Positions 50,054-60,098 are shown, counted from the first letter of the stretch. The stretch: DNA of 64,000 nucleotides from Ideonella sp. MAG2 (GCA_004359425.1 PTEU01000002.1:152623-216622); one strand, 5' to 3'. Numbers and translations are program-made. Notes: generated from the letters alone by a model not told the origin.

Positions 50054-52363
50054 TCAGCGCGTCAAAGCCACAAAGATTTCCGGCAGCCGCTGGGGCAGTT
50101 GCGCGACTCGGTCGATCACGGAATAGCGCGCACCGAATATGCGCTGTACGTAGCCGTCGGCCTTGGCGTCCACGCTGACGCAGTGGGTGTAGATGCCAGA
50201 TTCGTCGCGCAGGGCTCGCACGGCCTGGGCGGCATCGTCGATCAGGGCCATGGGTTGGTCGCTGTCCAGGTCCGCAGGCTGGCCGTCGGTCAGTATCAAC
50301 AGCAGGCGTTTGTCGGCCTGGCGGCCACTGAGCAAATGCCCGGCATGGCGCAGCGCCGCGCCCATGCGGGTGGAATAGGCCGCCTGCACGCCGGCCAAGC
50401 GGGCCTTGGGCAGAGCGTCACGCTCCCAATGCTCGCCAAAGCCCTTGATGTGCCAGTACCGCACCTCATGGCGGGTGTTGGAGTGAAAGCCCGCAATGGC
50501 CAACTGATCGCCCAGGGTTTGGATGGCTTGGGCCAAGAGCGCCACGGCGGCGCGTGTGAGTGACAACACGGTCTGCCCCTCGGTACCGGGCACCGCATCG
50601 TTGACCGAGGCCGACAGGTCCAACAACAAGAGCACGGCCATGTCCCGACCTCGGGTGTGGTGGCTGGTGTAGACCCGCTCGTCCACCGTTCGGCCGCTAG
50701 CGCGGGCGTTGATGAGCGCTCGCAGCGCTGCGTCCACATCCAACTCCGTGCCCTGCGCTTGCTGGCGTAGGCGCTGGCGATCTTGCGGTTTGAGGGCATC
50801 GAGCAGGCGCTGCAGGTGTTGGCGGGTGGCGCTGTGCTCGGCCAGCAAGCGGTCGATCTGGGTCGCATCCCCCTCGGGCTGCAGGCCATCGAACACGCAG
50901 GCCCAATCGGGGCGCATCTGTTGGCTGCTCGGGTCCCACTCGGGGTAATGGCGCGGTGGCAGCCCCTCTTGCTGCGGTGGTGCCTGGGGCCGTGTGCGTT
51001 GGGGCTGGTCCTCTTCATCGCCGTCTTCGATGAAGGTCCAGAGATGGCGGTTGTCATCGCGCCAAGGCACGTGGGTGTCGGCAAAGGACACGGCGGCACG
51101 CTGATCGCTTTGCTGGCGGGTGCGCGCTGCCCAAGCCAGGGCCAGCTCAGCCATCTCTCGGGTGGAACTGCTCCCTTGTGCCAGTGCCGCTTGAAAGCGG
51201 GTGACGAAACCGGCTTGCTCGGCATCCGCCGCCAAGTCGCCCCACAGCAGCGCGCGAGACAAGCGCGTCAGGCGCACCCGCACGGCGCTTTGGCCTTGGG
51301 CCTCTACACCGTCCAGGCTGGGCCACGGGTGCAGGCGGCGCATGGGCTCTTGCAGCCCTGGGGCTTGTCGCATGACCAAGGCATCCATGCGCGCATCTTC
51401 AAAGCACTCCACCGCCAAGCGCTGCAGGGGGCTCCAGTTGTCGGCGACCAAGGGGCTGGACGCCCGCCGGTGCTGGGCCAGGTGCGCCAACATCAGGCGG
51501 TAAACCAGGAGGGCAGGCACGCCCGCTTGGTCCTCCAGCACCTCGGGCAGACGCAGGCCCAGCAAGTCCCCCTCTTGTGCCATATAGGGCTGCAGCGGCG
51601 CTGCGGCGAGCGTGCCTTCTCCCTCTGCCGCCCCATCTTGCAGCGGCACCGGCATGGGCACGAGTTGAGCCTCTAGCGACCACAGCGCGCGCAGGCTCAA
51701 GGTCAGGCGGGCTTGTACATCCTTCAGCAGCAGGCCCCGGCGCTCGCGCTGCAGCACGGCACGGCTGTCCTCGGACTGCAGGCTGAAGTAAGCGCGCTGT
51801 CGCTGCGGGTGGCGGCCATGCAGACGGATGCCGACCTCCATCCAGCGCCCCAATCCCGCCAAAGGCACTTGGCTCAGCAAACGCGGAGCGTGCTCCAAAA
51901 AGTCGATCAAGCTGGGGCTGGGTTCGGTGGCATGGCGGCCATGGATGGACACACTGGTGGCCTGCACCATGCGCTGCACCCATTGCCCATAGACCTGCAA
52001 GGCAGCGAGGCCAGACCCTCTTCGCGCCACCCCCGGCAAACTCTGCAGATAAGGAGCAATCGCCCGGCCGTTGGGCGACTTTTGCAAGACGGCGACGGTG
52101 TCGGCCACCGTGGACAAGAGGCCCGAGCCGTGCCGCTGCATCAATGGCGGCAAGATCTCTAGGCCCGCCAGCAAAGGCTCCGGGCCGCGCCCCAAGCGGC
52201 CCAGCCCGGCACAGAAGTCCAGCCAAGCCTCGATGTCGCGCTCTGGCAAGCAGTGCAGCGCCTGCTGCACATGGTCTTCAAAAACGGCGTGGACCTCTGC
52301 AAAGCCGGAGCCCAGGCGCTGCCGCCAAGCTTCTAAGCGAGGGTCCTGTGCGGTCGAGTCCAC
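50054..52363 (-). CDS. cbbO: CbbO, von Willebrand A-domain RuBisCO activase partner
   Basis: Adaptor of the CbbQO activase that remodels inhibited RuBisCO. The 769-residue protein has a long helical N-terminal region and a C-terminal VWA domain with the MIDAS DLSAS in LLLLDLSASVNDA (about 560) and later LLILTDGQPAD. Start GTG 52363 (VDSTAQDP) is chosen because it is the first start after the cbbQ stop; a longer reading would lie inside cbbQ. It is 13 bases from cbbQ on the same strand. Confidence 0.88.
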   Translation of the reverse strand: MDSTAQDPRLEAWRQRLGSGFAEVHAVFEDHVQQALHCLPERDIEAWLDFCAGLGRLGRGPEPLLAGLEILPPLMQRHGSGLLSTVADTVAVLQKSPNGRAIAPYLQSLPGVARRGSGLAALQVYGQWVQRMVQATSVSIHGRHATEPSPSLIDFLEHAPRLLSQVPLAGLGRWMEVGIRLHGRHPQRQRAYFSLQSEDSRAVLQRERRGLLLKDVQARLTLSLRALWSLEAQLVPMPVPLQDGAAEGEGTLAAAPLQPYMAQEGDLLGLRLPEVLEDQAGVPALLVYRLMLAHLAQHRRASSPLVADNWSPLQRLAVECFEDARMDALVMRQAPGLQEPMRRLHPWPSLDGVEAQGQSAVRVRLTRLSRALLWGDLAADAEQAGFVTRFQAALAQGSSSTREMAELALAWAARTRQQSDQRAAVSFADTHVPWRDDNRHLWTFIEDGDEEDQPQRTRPQAPPQQEGLPPRHYPEWDPSSQQMRPDWACVFDGLQPEGDATQIDRLLAEHSATRQHLQRLLDALKPQDRQRLRQQAQGTELDVDAALRALINARASGRTVDERVYTSHHTRGRDMAVLLLLDLSASVNDAVPGTEGQTVLSLTRAAVALLAQAIQTLGDQLAIAGFHSNTRHEVRYWHIKGFGEHWERDALPKARLAGVQAAYSTRMGAALRHAGHLLSGRQADKRLLLILTDGQPADLDSDQPMALIDDAAQAVRALRDESGIYTHCVSVDAKADGYVQRIFGARYSVIDRVAQLPQRLPEIFVALTR

Positions 52364-52376
52364 AGCCGCTACATGC

Positions 52377-53177
52377 TCAGAGCATGGCCAAGACCGCGTG
52401 CTCCAAGGCATCGCGCAAATCGGCATCGTCTGTCAAAGGGCGGACCATGGCCATCTGGCAGGCCGCGTGCACACTGACGCCGCCTTGAATCAGGCGTGCG
52501 GCATTGACCAGCAAGCGTGTCGACATGCCCTCGACTAGGCCATGGCCCTTCAGCCGCCGGGCCGCGTGGGCCACCGCGATCAGTTGATGGGCCTGCGCCA
52601 CGCAGATACCCGTCTCGATGCACAGGATCTCCGCCTCCACCACTGCAGGCGGGTAGTCGAAATCGAAGGCCGTGAAGCGCTGGCGGGTCGAGGGCTTCAA
52701 GTCCTTCATCAGGCTTTGGTAACCCGGGTTGTAAGAGACAACCAACTGAAAGTCGGGGTGGGCGTGGATCAACTCGCCCTTTTTGTCCAAGGGCAGTTGC
52801 CGCCGGTGGTCCGTGAGCGCATGAATGACCACCGTCGTGTCCTGCCTCGCCTCCACCACTTCGTCCAGGTAGCAGATGCCACCGTGGCGGGCGGCCAGGG
52901 CCAGCGGGCCGTCTTGCCAGCGGGTGCCAATGGGCTCCAGCAAGAAGCGCCCGACGAGATCCGCTGCCGTCATGTCCTCATTGCAGGCCACGGTGACCAA
53001 GGGCCGCTGCAGCCGCCAGGCCATGTGTTCCACAAAGCGGCTCTTGCCGCAGCCGGTGGGGCCTTTGACCATCACGGGCAGGCGTGCGGCATAAGCGGCT
53101 TCGAACAAGGCCACTTCATCGGCTTGGGCTTGATAGTGGGGCTCGCGCGCGATGCGCCAATCCTGCAGCGGGTCCAT
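52377..53177 (-). CDS. cbbQ: CbbQ, MoxR-type AAA+ RuBisCO activase ATPase
   Basis: ATPase of 266 residues that works with CbbO to release sugar-phosphate inhibitors from RuBisCO. Walker A is GPTGCGKSR (39-47), Walker B is GGICYLDEVVEA, followed by sensor motif VVSYNPGYQ and SLMKDLKPSTRQRF. Complete length for the family. It follows cbbM by 14 bases, the standard cbbM-Q-O order. Confidence 0.93.
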   Translation of the reverse strand: MDPLQDWRIAREPHYQAQADEVALFEAAYAARLPVMVKGPTGCGKSRFVEHMAWRLQRPLVTVACNEDMTAADLVGRFLLEPIGTRWQDGPLALAARHGGICYLDEVVEARQDTTVVIHALTDHRRQLPLDKKGELIHAHPDFQLVVSYNPGYQSLMKDLKPSTRQRFTAFDFDYPPAVVEAEILCIETGICVAQAHQLIAVAHAARRLKGHGLVEGMSTRLLVNAARLIQGGVSVHAACQMAMVRPLTDDADLRDALEHAVLAML

Positions 53178-53191
53178 GGGCTAGCCTCAGG

Positions 53192-54574
53192 TCAGCGGTG
53201 GATGCCGGAGAGCTTGTCGCGCCAGCCTGGGTACAAGGCATCGGCATCCTTAGGGAAGCTGTCGAAGGCGCGGGCAAATTCGCGGTGCTCTTTGGCCCAT
53301 TCAATCGGGTCGGCTTTGGCCTTCCAGCACTCATAGGCTTGGCGCAGGCTGGTGGCACCGGCCGCCGGGCTGTCGATGTGGCCGTAGCTGCCACCACCCG
53401 CTGTGTTGATGACGTTGCCGTGGCCCAGGTTCTCGAAGAAGCCCGGCAGGCGCAGCGCATTCATGCCGCCGGAGATGATGGGGGTGGTCGGCTTCATGCC
53501 GAACCACTCTTGCGGGTAGATGGGGCCTTGGTAGCTGTCGCGCTCGATGATGTAGGCAATGGCGCGGTCGTCCATCTCGCCTTCCATCTTGCCAAAGCCC
53601 ATGGTGCCCACGTGAATGCCGCTGGCGCCTTGCAGGCGCGACATCTTGGCCAGCACATAGGCGCTGTAGCCGCGCTTGGCGCTGGGGCTGGTGACGGCGC
53701 CGTGGCCGGCACGGTGGTAGTGCAGGTATTGGTGGGGGAAAGTGCGGCGTGCGGTGGTGACCATGCCGGGGCCACCGACATAGCCATCGACCAAGAAGGC
53801 CACTTTGTCGGCATCGGGGCCAAAGGCCTGCAAGATGTACTCGCCGCGAGCCACCATTTCATAGTGGTCATCCGCCGTGATGTTGGCCGAGAAGAGCTTG
53901 GCCTGGCCGGTTTCGTCCATGGCACGGCGCATGGCGTCCACCACCAGCGGGATGGTCTTCTTCATGGGGGCGAAGACTTGGTTGCCTTGGGGTTCATCGT
54001 TCTTGATGAAGTCGCCCCCCAGCCAGAACTCATAGGCCGCTTTGGCAAAGGGCTCTGGGCGCAGGCCCAGCTTGGGCTTGATGATGGTGCCGGCAATGTA
54101 GCCACCGTCTTTGACGGGGCGGCCCAAGATGCGCCAGAGGTCGGAGATGTCTTTGGCCGGGCCGTCGAACAACTGGATGGCGCGGGGTGGCATGAAGAAG
54201 TCGACCATCTTGGCATGCTGGATGTCGCCCATGCCTTGGTTGTTGCCGATGGCCAGGGTCAGGAAGCTGACGATCATCATCCGGCCGTCAGTGATGTTGC
54301 GGTCGAACAGGTCCAGCGGATAGGCAATGCGCATGTCCTCGCTGGCTTCGTCGATGTAGTAGACCAAGGCGTCCACGCCTTTGGTGAACTCGTCGGTGGT
54401 GCTGACCTCCACGTTCGTGCCTGTGGACGACTCGGCCGCAAAGTGGGCGGCCGCCTCCAGAAAACCGTGCCCGGCCTTGGGCTTCATTTTGTAGGCCACC
54501 AGGATGTGGCGGCCGCCGTCGATCAAGGCCTTTTCGCTCAGGCTCAGGTCGGCATAGCGGTTCGATTGGTCCAT
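53192..54574 (-). CDS. cbbM: Form II ribulose-1,5-bisphosphate carboxylase large subunit
   Basis: CO2-fixing enzyme, form II (no small subunit gene nearby). The 460-residue chain has TIIKPKLGL with the substrate-binding lysine, [11 protein letters not shown] with the carbamylated lysine and metal-binding Asp/Glu, and the later [12 protein letters not shown] and [12 protein letters not shown] phosphate-binding loops. Form II enzymes suit high CO2 and low oxygen. A palindrome and AT-rich promoter precede it; cbbQ and cbbO follow. Confidence 0.96.
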   Translation of the reverse strand: MDQSNRYADLSLSEKALIDGGRHILVAYKMKPKAGHGFLEAAAHFAAESSTGTNVEVSTTDEFTKGVDALVYYIDEASEDMRIAYPLDLFDRNITDGRMMIVSFLTLAIGNNQGMGDIQHAKMVDFFMPPRAIQLFDGPAKDISDLWRILGRPVKDGGYIAGTIIKPKLGLRPEPFAKAAYEFWLGGDFIKNDEPQGNQVFAPMKKTIPLVVDAMRRAMDETGQAKLFSANITADDHYEMVARGEYILQAFGPDADKVAFLVDGYVGGPGMVTTARRTFPHQYLHYHRAGHGAVTSPSAKRGYSAYVLAKMSRLQGASGIHVGTMGFGKMEGEMDDRAIAYIIERDSYQGPIYPQEWFGMKPTTPIISGGMNALRLPGFFENLGHGNVINTAGGGSYGHIDSPAAGATSLRQAYECWKAKADPIEWAKEHREFARAFDSFPKDADALYPGWRDKLSGIHR

Positions 54575-54646
54575 CTGTTGTCTCCAGTTTGGGATGCGTT
54601 GGACGGCATCCTAGGAGGGCAGATGGATAAGGTGAAGTCAGCTTTT

Positions 54647-54658
54647 TTGACTCGTCAA
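54647..54658. promoter_or_regulatory. Palindrome in the cbbM promoter region
   Basis: TTGAC-TC-GTCAA has perfect five-base arms and lies 73-84 bases upstream of the cbbM start, beside an AT-rich stretch (AATAAATACTTAATTATT). It is a plausible CbbR or other activator site. Confidence 0.45.
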
Positions 54659-54705
54659 TTCAATAAATACTTAATTATTCACCAAGAGCCGTGCGCAGAT
54701 TTGCG

Positions 54706-55567
54706 TCAGGCTGCGTCCGGCACCGGCTCTACAGGCAGGGTGGCCAAGACTGCCATGCCTGCCGCCATCACCGCCGCCGTGAGCCAGAGAGTCCCTCGAA
54801 AGCTGCCACTGGCTTGGGCCATGGCCCCCGCCACAGCAGGCGCAATGATCTGCGCGGCACCGTAGCTCAAGGTCAGCCGAGCCATGGCTTTGCCTGGGTT
54901 GGCGGGCGAGCGCCGCCCCACCAAGGCCAGGGTCAGGCTGACGATGCCAATGAAGGTCGCCCCATAGCCCAGTGCCCCCATGAGCGCCGCCCAAAGCGAG
55001 CCCGAGAGCGCAGGCAAAACAATGGCCGCCGTTTGCAAACCGAAGGCCAGCAACAGCGCGCGCATATCCCCCAGCCGCCGCGCCACCCTGTCCCACACAA
55101 ACACGGCCGGCATGGCCGCCAAACCCACCAGAGCCCAGGCCAGCGGCCCCTGCCCCGCCAAGGCAGGCTCGCGCTCGACAATGGCCACGGTGAAAGTGGC
55201 GCTGATGACAAAGCCCCAGCCTGCCGCAAAGTAGGCGGCGGCCATGGTCAGCATCCAACGGCCCGAAACCAGGGGCGCAGCCACTTGCCCCTGTGCGGGT
55301 GCCACTGCCGGTGGCACGGGCGGCCGCCACACCCAGGCGAGTGCTGTAGAGGCGGTGACGCCAGCGGGCGTCGTCAATCCACGCTGCGGCCAGCGCGCCA
55401 CTCATATAGCCTGCGTAGTTGACCGCCGCCAGCCCACCCGCCGCCGCGTCACTCAGCCCTGTCTGCGCTTGCAGCACAGGCAGCAGCGGGGTGTAGGCAA
55501 AGCGGGCCAAGCCGATGGTCAGCACCAGGCCGCAAATGCCACCGGTGATGACTTGCCAGGGGAGCAA
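54706..55567 (-). pseudogene. YbfB/YjiJ-family MFS transporter with internal deletion
   Basis: Membrane transporter of the major facilitator superfamily. The N-terminal part (from TTG 55567) reads LARFAYTPLLPVLQ, then YAGYMSGALAAAWIDD and WRHRLY. It breaks near 55345, and a different frame continues VAAPLVSGRWMLTMAAAYFAAGWGFVISATFTVAIVE (described in parts) to the end at 54706. About 110 residues usual for the family are absent between. The substrate is unknown. It lies 14 bases after the HCCA isomerase-like gene on the same strand. Confidence 0.78.
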
Positions 55568-55581
55568 GGGGCGAGCGGCGC

Positions 55582-56187
55582 TCAGAAGGGCCCCTCGGCC
55601 AAACAGCGTTCAATTTGCGCCTTACGGTCATTGCCCCAGAAAGGCTCGCCGTCAACGATGAAAAACGGCGCACCGAAAACCCCGTTGCGTATGGCCTGTT
55701 CGTTGACTTGGCGCAGTCGCTCTTTCCACGTGGGGTCGTTCCAAGCGGCCTCAGCCGCCTGAGGGTCAAGGCCCGACTCCTGCACCAAGGCCTTGAGCGC
55801 GGCAAGCTCGTTCAAGGCCACGCCGCGTGTGAAGTAGGCTCTGAATGCGCTGCGCGCCCACTGGGCAGCGGCGGGCTCTCCCTGGGTGTCATGCAGCCAC
55901 CAAAAGACACGCGCCGCATGGTGGGTGGCAATGGGGAAGGGCTCGGGCTGCACATAGGGCACACGCTCATAGCGCGCCGAACGGGCGAAATCTCGCAGCG
56001 AGTATTCCCGCTTCAGGGGGTAGGCCACCGGGCTCTTTAACTCTGCCGCCGCAAAAGTCACCCCCAGCAAGATGGCATGGCGACGAACAGTCCGGCCGTG
56101 GCGGGCCGCCAGCGCGTCTATCCACTCATGCGCCACATAAGCGTAGGGGGACGAAAAGTCGAAATAGAACTCAATGGGGGATTTCAT
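55582..56187 (-). CDS. 2-hydroxychromene-2-carboxylate isomerase-like (DsbA superfamily)
   Basis: A 201-residue thioredoxin-fold protein of the HCCA isomerase/kappa-GST group. It opens EFYFDFSSPYAYVAHEWID and later has GVFGAPFFIVDGEPFWGNDR, both typical. These enzymes use glutathione in aromatic breakdown, or serve as general GST-like proteins. No aromatic pathway genes are adjacent, so the true substrate is open. It is upstream of the broken MFS gene on the same strand. Confidence 0.85.
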   Translation of the reverse strand: MKSPIEFYFDFSSPYAYVAHEWIDALAARHGRTVRRHAILLGVTFAAAELKSPVAYPLKREYSLRDFARSARYERVPYVQPEPFPIATHHAARVFWWLHDTQGEPAAAQWARSAFRAYFTRGVALNELAALKALVQESGLDPQAAEAAWNDPTWKERLRQVNEQAIRNGVFGAPFFIVDGEPFWGNDRKAQIERCLAEGPF

Positions 56188-56256
56188 GGTGCAACGATAA
56201 ACCGAGCGCGGGCCAAAGGGCAGCGGGCTTGCCCTGTGGCCCCTGGCCCTACAGCG

Positions 56257-58962
56257 CTACTTGCGCCAAAACTGCGGGGTGAACAACACCAAGACTGAGA
56301 ACAACTCCAAGCGCCCCAAGAGCATGGTGATGGTGCAGATCCAGGTTTGAACATCGCTCAGCCCCTGGTAATTGCCCGCTGGCCCCACCTGCCCAAGGCC
56401 CGGCCCGGTGTTGTTGATGCATGCCACCACGGCAGTGAACGCTGAGATGGCGTCTAAACCCGTGAGCAGCAAGAGCATGGTGGCACCAATGGTGACGGCG
56501 CCGTAGATCAGCATAAAGGCCAGCACAGCAAACATGACCTCATGGCCCACCACAGCGCTGCCCAGGGTCACGGGCTGTACGGCGCGCGGGTGCAGGATGC
56601 GGGTGAGTTCGCGCCGCGCTTGTTTGAGCAGCAGCAAGCTTCGAACCAACTTGATGCCGCCGCCGGTCGACCCTGCGCAGGTGGCAAAGCCGCAGAGAAA
56701 GAGCATCCAGATGGGCGCAAAAATCGGCCACTGAGCGTAGTCCACCGTGGCAAAACCTGTGGTGGTTGCCACGGAGATGACGTTGAAAGCCGCATGGCGC
56801 AAGGTCACTAATGGGTCGGAATACACCCCCTGAAGCCACAGTACCGTGGTGATCAGCAGCACACTGCCCAGCATCAAACACCAAAAAACCCGGGCCTCTA
56901 GATCTCGCCACAGCACAGAGAGGCTGCACCGTTTGATGGCCACAAAGTACAGCGCAAAGTTCACCCCGGCCATGAGCATGAAGAAAATCGCTACCAGCTC
57001 TATCTTCCAGGAATTGAACGCCGCAAAACTGGCGTCATAAGCGGCAAACCCGCCCAGCCCCAAGGTGGAGCACATGTGCATAAAGGCATCGGTCCAGCTC
57101 ATGCCGGCCCAGCCATAGGCCGAGAAGCAGCTCAGCGCCACCAAGAAGTAAACGCCCCACAGGCCGCGCGCCGTTTCTGCAATGCGAGGGGTGAGCTTTT
57201 CATCCTTCATGGGCCCTGGGGTTTCTGCCTTGAAGATTTGGCTGCCACCCACCCCGAGCATGGGCAAGATGGCCACGGCCAGCACCAAGATGCCCATGCC
57301 GCCCACCAGGACCATGAAGCAGCGCCACACATTGACGGAGGTGGGCAGGGCTTCCAGCCCCGTCAGCACCGTGGCCCCGGTCGTGGTGAGCCCAGACATG
57401 GCCTCAAAGTAAGCGTCGGTCAGCGAGACCCCCGGAAGCTGTAGCCAAATAGGCAAGGCCCCAAACAAAGGCAGCACCGTCCACACCAAGGTCACCAACA
57501 AAAAGCCATCACGGGCCTGCAACTCGCGGCGGTGCCGACGAGTGGCCACGAGCAAGATAAACCCCGCTGCAAAGGTGATGCCCATGGAGACCACAAAGCT
57601 GTAGAGGGCCGCGTCATCCCCCCACCAGGCAAAAGCTGTGGGGACTGCCATGGCCAGGGAGAACAGCATCAGTACCCCGCCCAGTACCGTGAACACCGGC
57701 GCAAAGTAAGCGCCTCCCGAGTCGGGGGTCGGCCGCCCCTGCTCAGCCCCAAACGCCAAAGGGGAACGCCCCAACATCGTCATTCGTCGCACAACCGACT
57801 CCCGCACGACCTCCAAGGCTTCGGCGGCCCCTCGGCGCAAGCTGTGCACAGCCTCTACGTCGCCGCGCCGCACATGGGCCAGCAACTCGCCAATCACGGC
57901 ATTGGCGGGAGAGAGCGCAATGTCAATCTGGGTGCCTTGCACCAAGTCGGCATAGGCCTTGCGATTGATCAGCGCCAACACCCGCTTGGCCCCCATGCGC
58001 TTGGCCAACAGGCAAGCCATGATGTTGTCTTCGTCGTCGTTGGTGAGCGCGGCGAACAGGTCCATGTCGCGGACGTTCTCCTCATCCAGCAGGTCTTCAT
58101 CGGTACAGTCACCACGCAGCACCAACACGCGAGAGCCGAGCTGGGTTGCCAAATAGTCGCAACGGCTGCGATCTTGCTCAATGAGTTTGACCTGGTAGTC
58201 GGCACAGGCCTCTCGCGCCAGCCGCAAACCAACCTTGCCGCCACCGGCCAACATCAACCGTTTAACGGGGGCCTCGGCCGTTTGACGCAAGGCGGCCAAC
58301 ACCGCAGCGATGTGCTCCGTGGCCGCCAACACAAAAACCTCATCACCCGGCTCGATGGCCGTCTGCCCATCCAAAGAAGGCATCACACGGTCTTGGCGAT
58401 AGATGGCCACCACGCGCATGTCCAAGCCTGGCACCAAGGCCTGAACCTCGCTCAAACGGTGGCCCACCAGCACGCCGCCGGGCACGGCGCGCACCACCAT
58501 CAGGCTCACCAAGCCTTGGGCAAACTCCATCACCTGCAGGGCTTCGGGGTAGGCAATCAGCTTGCGAATGGTGGCGGTGACCGACGCCTCAGGACAGATC
58601 ACCTCGTCCACCGCAAAACCGCTCTTGGCCATCAAGGCCGAACCGGGTTCGAACTCGGTGGAGCGCAAACGCGCAATGGTGGTGGGCACATTGAACAGGT
58701 CATGCGCCACTTTGCACGCCACCAAATTCGTCTCGTCGGACGAGGCGCAAGCAATCAGCATGTCGGCGTCGGCAATGCCGGCTTGCTCCAGCACAGAGGG
58801 CTGAATGCCATTGCCCACCACGCCACGCAGGTCCAAGCGGTCTTGCAGCGGCCGCAGCCGCGCGGGGTCCGGGTCGATCACGGTGATGTCATTCTTTTCA
58901 GAGACCAGGCTTTCCGCCACGCTCTCGCCCACGCGCCCCGCGCCCAAGATGATGATGTTCAT
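56257..58962 (-). CDS. TrkA-TrkH fusion: potassium uptake regulator and channel in one frame
   Basis: A 901-residue reading. Residues 1 to about 405 are TrkA: two Rossmann NAD-binding units (GAGRVGESVAESL at 7-19 and AGGGKVGLRLAREA about 240) with TrkA_C sequence between. Residues about 430-901 are the potassium channel TrkH, with pore-loop motifs TTTGATVL, STLGLGGFA, VATTTGFAT and NNTGPGLG. Normally trkA and trkH are separate neighbours. Here the second TrkA_C domain and the TrkH start are missing at the seam (near 57815), so an in-frame deletion or assembly join is as likely as a true fusion. Confidence 0.75.
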   Translation of the reverse strand: MNIIILGAGRVGESVAESLVSEKNDITVIDPDPARLRPLQDRLDLRGVVGNGIQPSVLEQAGIADADMLIACASSDETNLVACKVAHDLFNVPTTIARLRSTEFEPGSALMAKSGFAVDEVICPEASVTATIRKLIAYPEALQVMEFAQGLVSLMVVRAVPGGVLVGHRLSEVQALVPGLDMRVVAIYRQDRVMPSLDGQTAIEPGDEVFVLAATEHIAAVLAALRQTAEAPVKRLMLAGGGKVGLRLAREACADYQVKLIEQDRSRCDYLATQLGSRVLVLRGDCTDEDLLDEENVRDMDLFAALTNDDEDNIMACLLAKRMGAKRVLALINRKAYADLVQGTQIDIALSPANAVIGELLAHVRRGDVEAVHSLRRGAAEALEVVRESVVRRMTMLGRSPLAFGAEQGRPTPDSGGAYFAPVFTVLGGVLMLFSLAMAVPTAFAWWGDDAALYSFVVSMGITFAAGFILLVATRRHRRELQARDGFLLVTLVWTVLPLFGALPIWLQLPGVSLTDAYFEAMSGLTTTGATVLTGLEALPTSVNVWRCFMVLVGGMGILVLAVAILPMLGVGGSQIFKAETPGPMKDEKLTPRIAETARGLWGVYFLVALSCFSAYGWAGMSWTDAFMHMCSTLGLGGFAAYDASFAAFNSWKIELVAIFFMLMAGVNFALYFVAIKRCSLSVLWRDLEARVFWCLMLGSVLLITTVLWLQGVYSDPLVTLRHAAFNVISVATTTGFATVDYAQWPIFAPIWMLFLCGFATCAGSTGGGIKLVRSLLLLKQARRELTRILHPRAVQPVTLGSAVVGHEVMFAVLAFMLIYGAVTIGATMLLLLTGLDAISAFTAVVACINNTGPGLGQVGPAGNYQGLSDVQTWICTITMLLGRLELFSVLVLFTPQFWRK

Positions 58963-59178
58963 AGCCCCTGATCATACGGGGCGACATTTGCGATGCGTCA
59001 TGCGCCCTCCGGCAGCGCGCCTGAGCATGCGCGCCATGGCCCTGGACATCGTGCTTGCGACCCTGGCGTTGGCCTTGCGCCGCCAGCCTCTTGGGCCAAT
59101 ATTGGGCCATGCCCTGCTTGGCAAAGCCCTGCCTCGCGTGGCAGTATCTCGCCCCTTTGCAGTACCCGAGTGAGCATC

Positions 59179-60081
59179 ATGCACCAGCCCCTTCGCCTGT
59201 TCTTTGGCCTGACCTTGACCTTGGCCTTGGCCAGCCCCGTGACAGCGCAGGACCGTGGGGGCACCGTGCTGGAGCAGGTGCGAAAAAAAGGCCACCTGAC
59301 CATCGCCCATCGCGAGTCCTCAGTGCCTTTCTCTTTTTTGGACGCCGACAAAAAGCCCGTGGGCTATGCCGTGGACATCTGCCTAAAGGTGGCCGAGGTG
59401 GTGAAGAAACAATTGGCCTTGAAGGACTTGCCCATCACTTGGCGGCAGGTCAGTGGTGCTGACCGCATCCAGGTCATCGAGTCACATCAGGCGGAGTTGG
59501 AGTGCGGCTCCACCACCAACAATGCCGAACGGCGCGCCAAGGTCGCGTTCACTGTGCCTCACTACGTCACCGGGGCCCGCTACTTGGTGCGGGCCGACAG
59601 TCCCATCAAAGACCTGGCTGACTTTGATGGCAAGCGCTTGGTCTCCACCAAGGGCACCACACCGCTCAAAGCCATTGAGCGTGCCAACAAAGACCGGCTG
59701 CTGAAGATTCAGATCCTAGAGGCACCGGACCATGCCAAGGCGGTGGAGATGGTGCGTAACGGCGAGGCCGATGGCTTTGCAATGGACGATGTGTTGTTGT
59801 TCGGCTTGCGCACCGCCAGCCCCCAGCCAGAGAGCCTCAAAATAGTGGGCAAGTTACTGACGATTGAGCCGCTGGCCATCATGCTGCCTAAGGACGACCC
59901 CGTCTTCAAGCGCTTGGTCGATGATGAGCTCAAGCGCCTGATTCGCAGCGGTGAAGCTCAGGCCCTCTACGAGCGCTGGTTCATGAAACCCATTCCGCCC
60001 AAGAACACGGCCTTGAATCTGCCGATGAACTACTTGCTCAAGGAGTTCTGGAAGTACCCGACGGACGTGGTGCCCAACTGA
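59179..60081 (+). CDS. GltI-type amino acid ABC transporter binding protein
   Basis: Periplasmic solute-binding protein of 300 residues. Signal peptide LRLFFGLTLTLALASPVTAQ, then IAHRESSVPFSFLD, ECGSTTNN, the GTT motif STKGTTPLKAI and a C-terminal ALYERWFMKPIPPKN. It is full length and closely related to the truncated copy at 519-1175. No permease or ATPase gene lies beside it, so it may use a transporter encoded elsewhere. ATG 59179 begins the signal peptide; the longer frame upstream has no homology. Confidence 0.88.
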   Translation: MHQPLRLFFGLTLTLALASPVTAQDRGGTVLEQVRKKGHLTIAHRESSVPFSFLDADKKPVGYAVDICLKVAEVVKKQLALKDLPITWRQVSGADRIQVIESHQAELECGSTTNNAERRAKVAFTVPHYVTGARYLVRADSPIKDLADFDGKRLVSTKGTTPLKAIERANKDRLLKIQILEAPDHAKAVEMVRNGEADGFAMDDVLLFGLRTASPQPESLKIVGKLLTIEPLAIMLPKDDPVFKRLVDDELKRLIRSGEAQALYERWFMKPIPPKNTALNLPMNYLLKEFWKYPTDVVPN

Positions 60082-60098
60082 ACCCTGCCATCGGTGTC

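Noticed and set aside
53084..54865. 593-codon plus-strand frame opposite cbbM
   Set aside because: It spans several unrelated genes, and its composition is that of a codon-position shadow of RuBisCO.
57532..58971. 479-codon plus-strand frame opposite trkA
   Set aside because: His-rich shadow; trkA motifs are on the other strand.
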